NCBI GenBank assembly: GCA_027317055.1
Contig: DAHVFK010000196.1
Location: 1-6,687 of the forward strand
DNA from: Betaproteobacteria bacterium
Lineage (GTDB): Bacteria > Pseudomonadota > Gammaproteobacteria > Burkholderiales > SG8-39
Reading direction: 5' to 3'
DNA length: 6,687 nt
The position numbers and the translations under genes were made by a program. How positions within the stretch are numbered: the first letter of the stretch is position 1; every line of letters begins with the position of its first letter. Positions 6,171 through 6,687 of the stretch are shown here, in pieces. The notes beneath the pieces were generated by a model. The model did not search any database. It saw only the letters and a list, made by a program, of their open reading frames with translations, and was not told where the DNA came from.

Positions 6171-6449
6171 ATGATCACGCGTCACCTGCTTATCGAGGGA
6201 CTGGTGCAGGGCGTCGGCTACCGCGCTGCAATGCGGGCCGAAGCTGAGCGGCTCGGGGTAACTGGCTGGGTTCGCAACCGCGCGGACGGAAGCGTCGAGG
6301 CGGTCGCCCAGGGCCCGGTCGAGCGGCTCGAGCGCCTCATCGCCTGGGCACGCCGCGGGCCCCCGGCCGCCCGCGTCAGCGCGGTGCAGGTCGCCGTAGC
6401 CGAGCACGAGCACCGCTTCGCCCGATTTGAGCAGCTGCGCACGGCATGA
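6171..6449 (+). CDS. acyP: Acylphosphatase
   Basis: This 92-residue protein is a full-length acylphosphatase, a small cytoplasmic enzyme that hydrolyses acyl phosphates such as acetyl phosphate or carbamoyl phosphate to the carboxylate and phosphate. The active-site loop GLVQGVGYR (residues 10-18) holds the phosphate-binding R18. GWVRNRADGSVE (32-43) holds the catalytic N36, which orients the attacking water. The C-terminal region is somewhat divergent: the family often ends in a FxxR/Y strand, and here it ends HRFARFEQLRTA, which still fits. ATG 6171 gives the standard length; the Shine-Dalgarno is weak (GAAGGCGCGAG about 10 nt upstream). The gene stands alone, divergent from the pilin-like gene and convergent with the next one. 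No link with the hyf-like operon is evident. Confidence 0.93.
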   Translation: MITRHLLIEGLVQGVGYRAAMRAEAERLGVTGWVRNRADGSVEAVAQGPVERLERLIAWARRGPPAARVSAVQVAVAEHEHRFARFEQLRTA

Positions 6450-6451
6450 CA

Positions 6452-6480
6452 CGCTCAAGGCGTCTTGCGACGCTTGAGCG
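6452..6480. terminator. Hairpin between convergent genes, possible bidirectional terminator
   Basis: CGCTCAAGGCGTC (6452-6464) pairs with GACGCTTGAGCG (6469-6480) around a TTGC loop, leaving one bulged G. The 12-bp stem begins 3 nt after the acyP stop and covers the last codons and stop of the minus-strand gene. Neither side has a clear run of T, so efficient intrinsic termination is uncertain, although position and stem strength suit a shared 3' end structure. Confidence 0.45.
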
Positions 6481-6687
6481 CATTCACGACCGAGAACTGC
6501 CAGGGCCGGCAAGCGACCAGCAGCGCCATTCCGATGCGCTTGTCGGGCGGACCGGAAGCGTCCAGATCGGCGAATTCATTGCATTCGGCAACCACGCGCT
6601 CCAGCCTGCGCTTGAGCACGGCCGCCGATTCTGCAGACATCTCCCGCGACTCGAAGCGAAGCAACTGGAGCGGTGCATCGAAGCGAG
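6455..6687 (-). CDS. C-terminal part of an unidentified protein, possibly TIGR02147/DUF4423-like
   Basis: The frame is open from the right edge to TGA 6457-6455, giving at least 76 residues of a gene whose start is outside the window. The visible part reads FDAPLQLLRFESREMSAES at first, then a likely amphipathic helix (AAVLKRRLERVVAECNEFAD), a charged turn (DASGPPDKRIG), a hydrophobic strand (MALLVACRPW) and a basic tail ending LKRRKTP. The layout of a sequence starting with EM/TMS, a helix of E/R-rich residues, then a KR-strand with RPW, resembles the C-terminus of TIGR02147/DUF4423 putative regulators, but this is weak recognition. A separate TTG start within the window (6664) is possible but unlikely, since the open frame continues upstream. 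It converges on acyP, with 5 bp between the stops. Confidence 0.6.
   Translation of the reverse strand, partial: RFDAPLQLLRFESREMSAESAAVLKRRLERVVAECNEFADLDASGPPDKRIGMALLVACRPWQFSVVNALKRRKTP

Overview
The window is GC-rich, gene-dense bacterial DNA. I infer a proteobacterium, probably beta- or gamma-type. The hints are a small protein ending in a type IV pilin-like disulfide tail (TPVL...GGKVSWRC...PASC), a DsrE-family remnant, and codons strongly biased to G/C in the third position. The species cannot be named from the sequence.

Positions 3-5492 (+ strand) hold the downstream part of one tightly packed operon: the C-terminal end of a HyfB-like antiporter subunit, then hyfC-, hyfE-, hyfF-, hyfG- and hyfI-like genes. 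Neighbours overlap by 1-4 bp or are separated by 1-2 bp, so translation is probably coupled. Together they make a membrane complex of the complex I / group 4 [NiFe]-hydrogenase superfamily. HyfB and HyfF are Mrp/NuoL-type ion-pumping subunits, HyfE is NuoK-like, HyfC is the NuoH-like anchor, HyfG is a fused NuoC-NuoD-like subunit, and HyfI is the NuoB-like iron-sulfur subunit.

The most important point is that the HyfG-like subunit has lost all four cysteines that hold the Ni-Fe site. The usual CxxC positions are S223 and S226, and the C-terminal DPCxxC has become DPSWQN (S484, N487). HyfI keeps its four [4Fe-4S] ligands. The complex therefore cannot be a normal hydrogenase despite its hydrogenase-4 gene order. 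It fits the energy-converting hydrogenase-related (Ehr) class, whose reaction is not settled. Genes equivalent to hyfD and hyfH are missing from their usual places, so the electron partner is not visible here.

Positions 5477-6071 are on the minus strand: a DsrE-family C-terminal remnant, with an in-frame TAG and no N-terminal half, whose end overlaps the end of hyfI tail to tail; upstream of it is an intact small membrane-anchored protein with a pilin-like C-terminus. A 99-bp divergent gap follows. Next come an acylphosphatase gene (6171-6449, +) and the C-terminal part of a convergent minus-strand gene running off the right edge, possibly a TIGR02147/DUF4423-type protein. A long hairpin lies between these last two genes. 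No tRNA, rRNA, CRISPR array or insertion sequence was seen.
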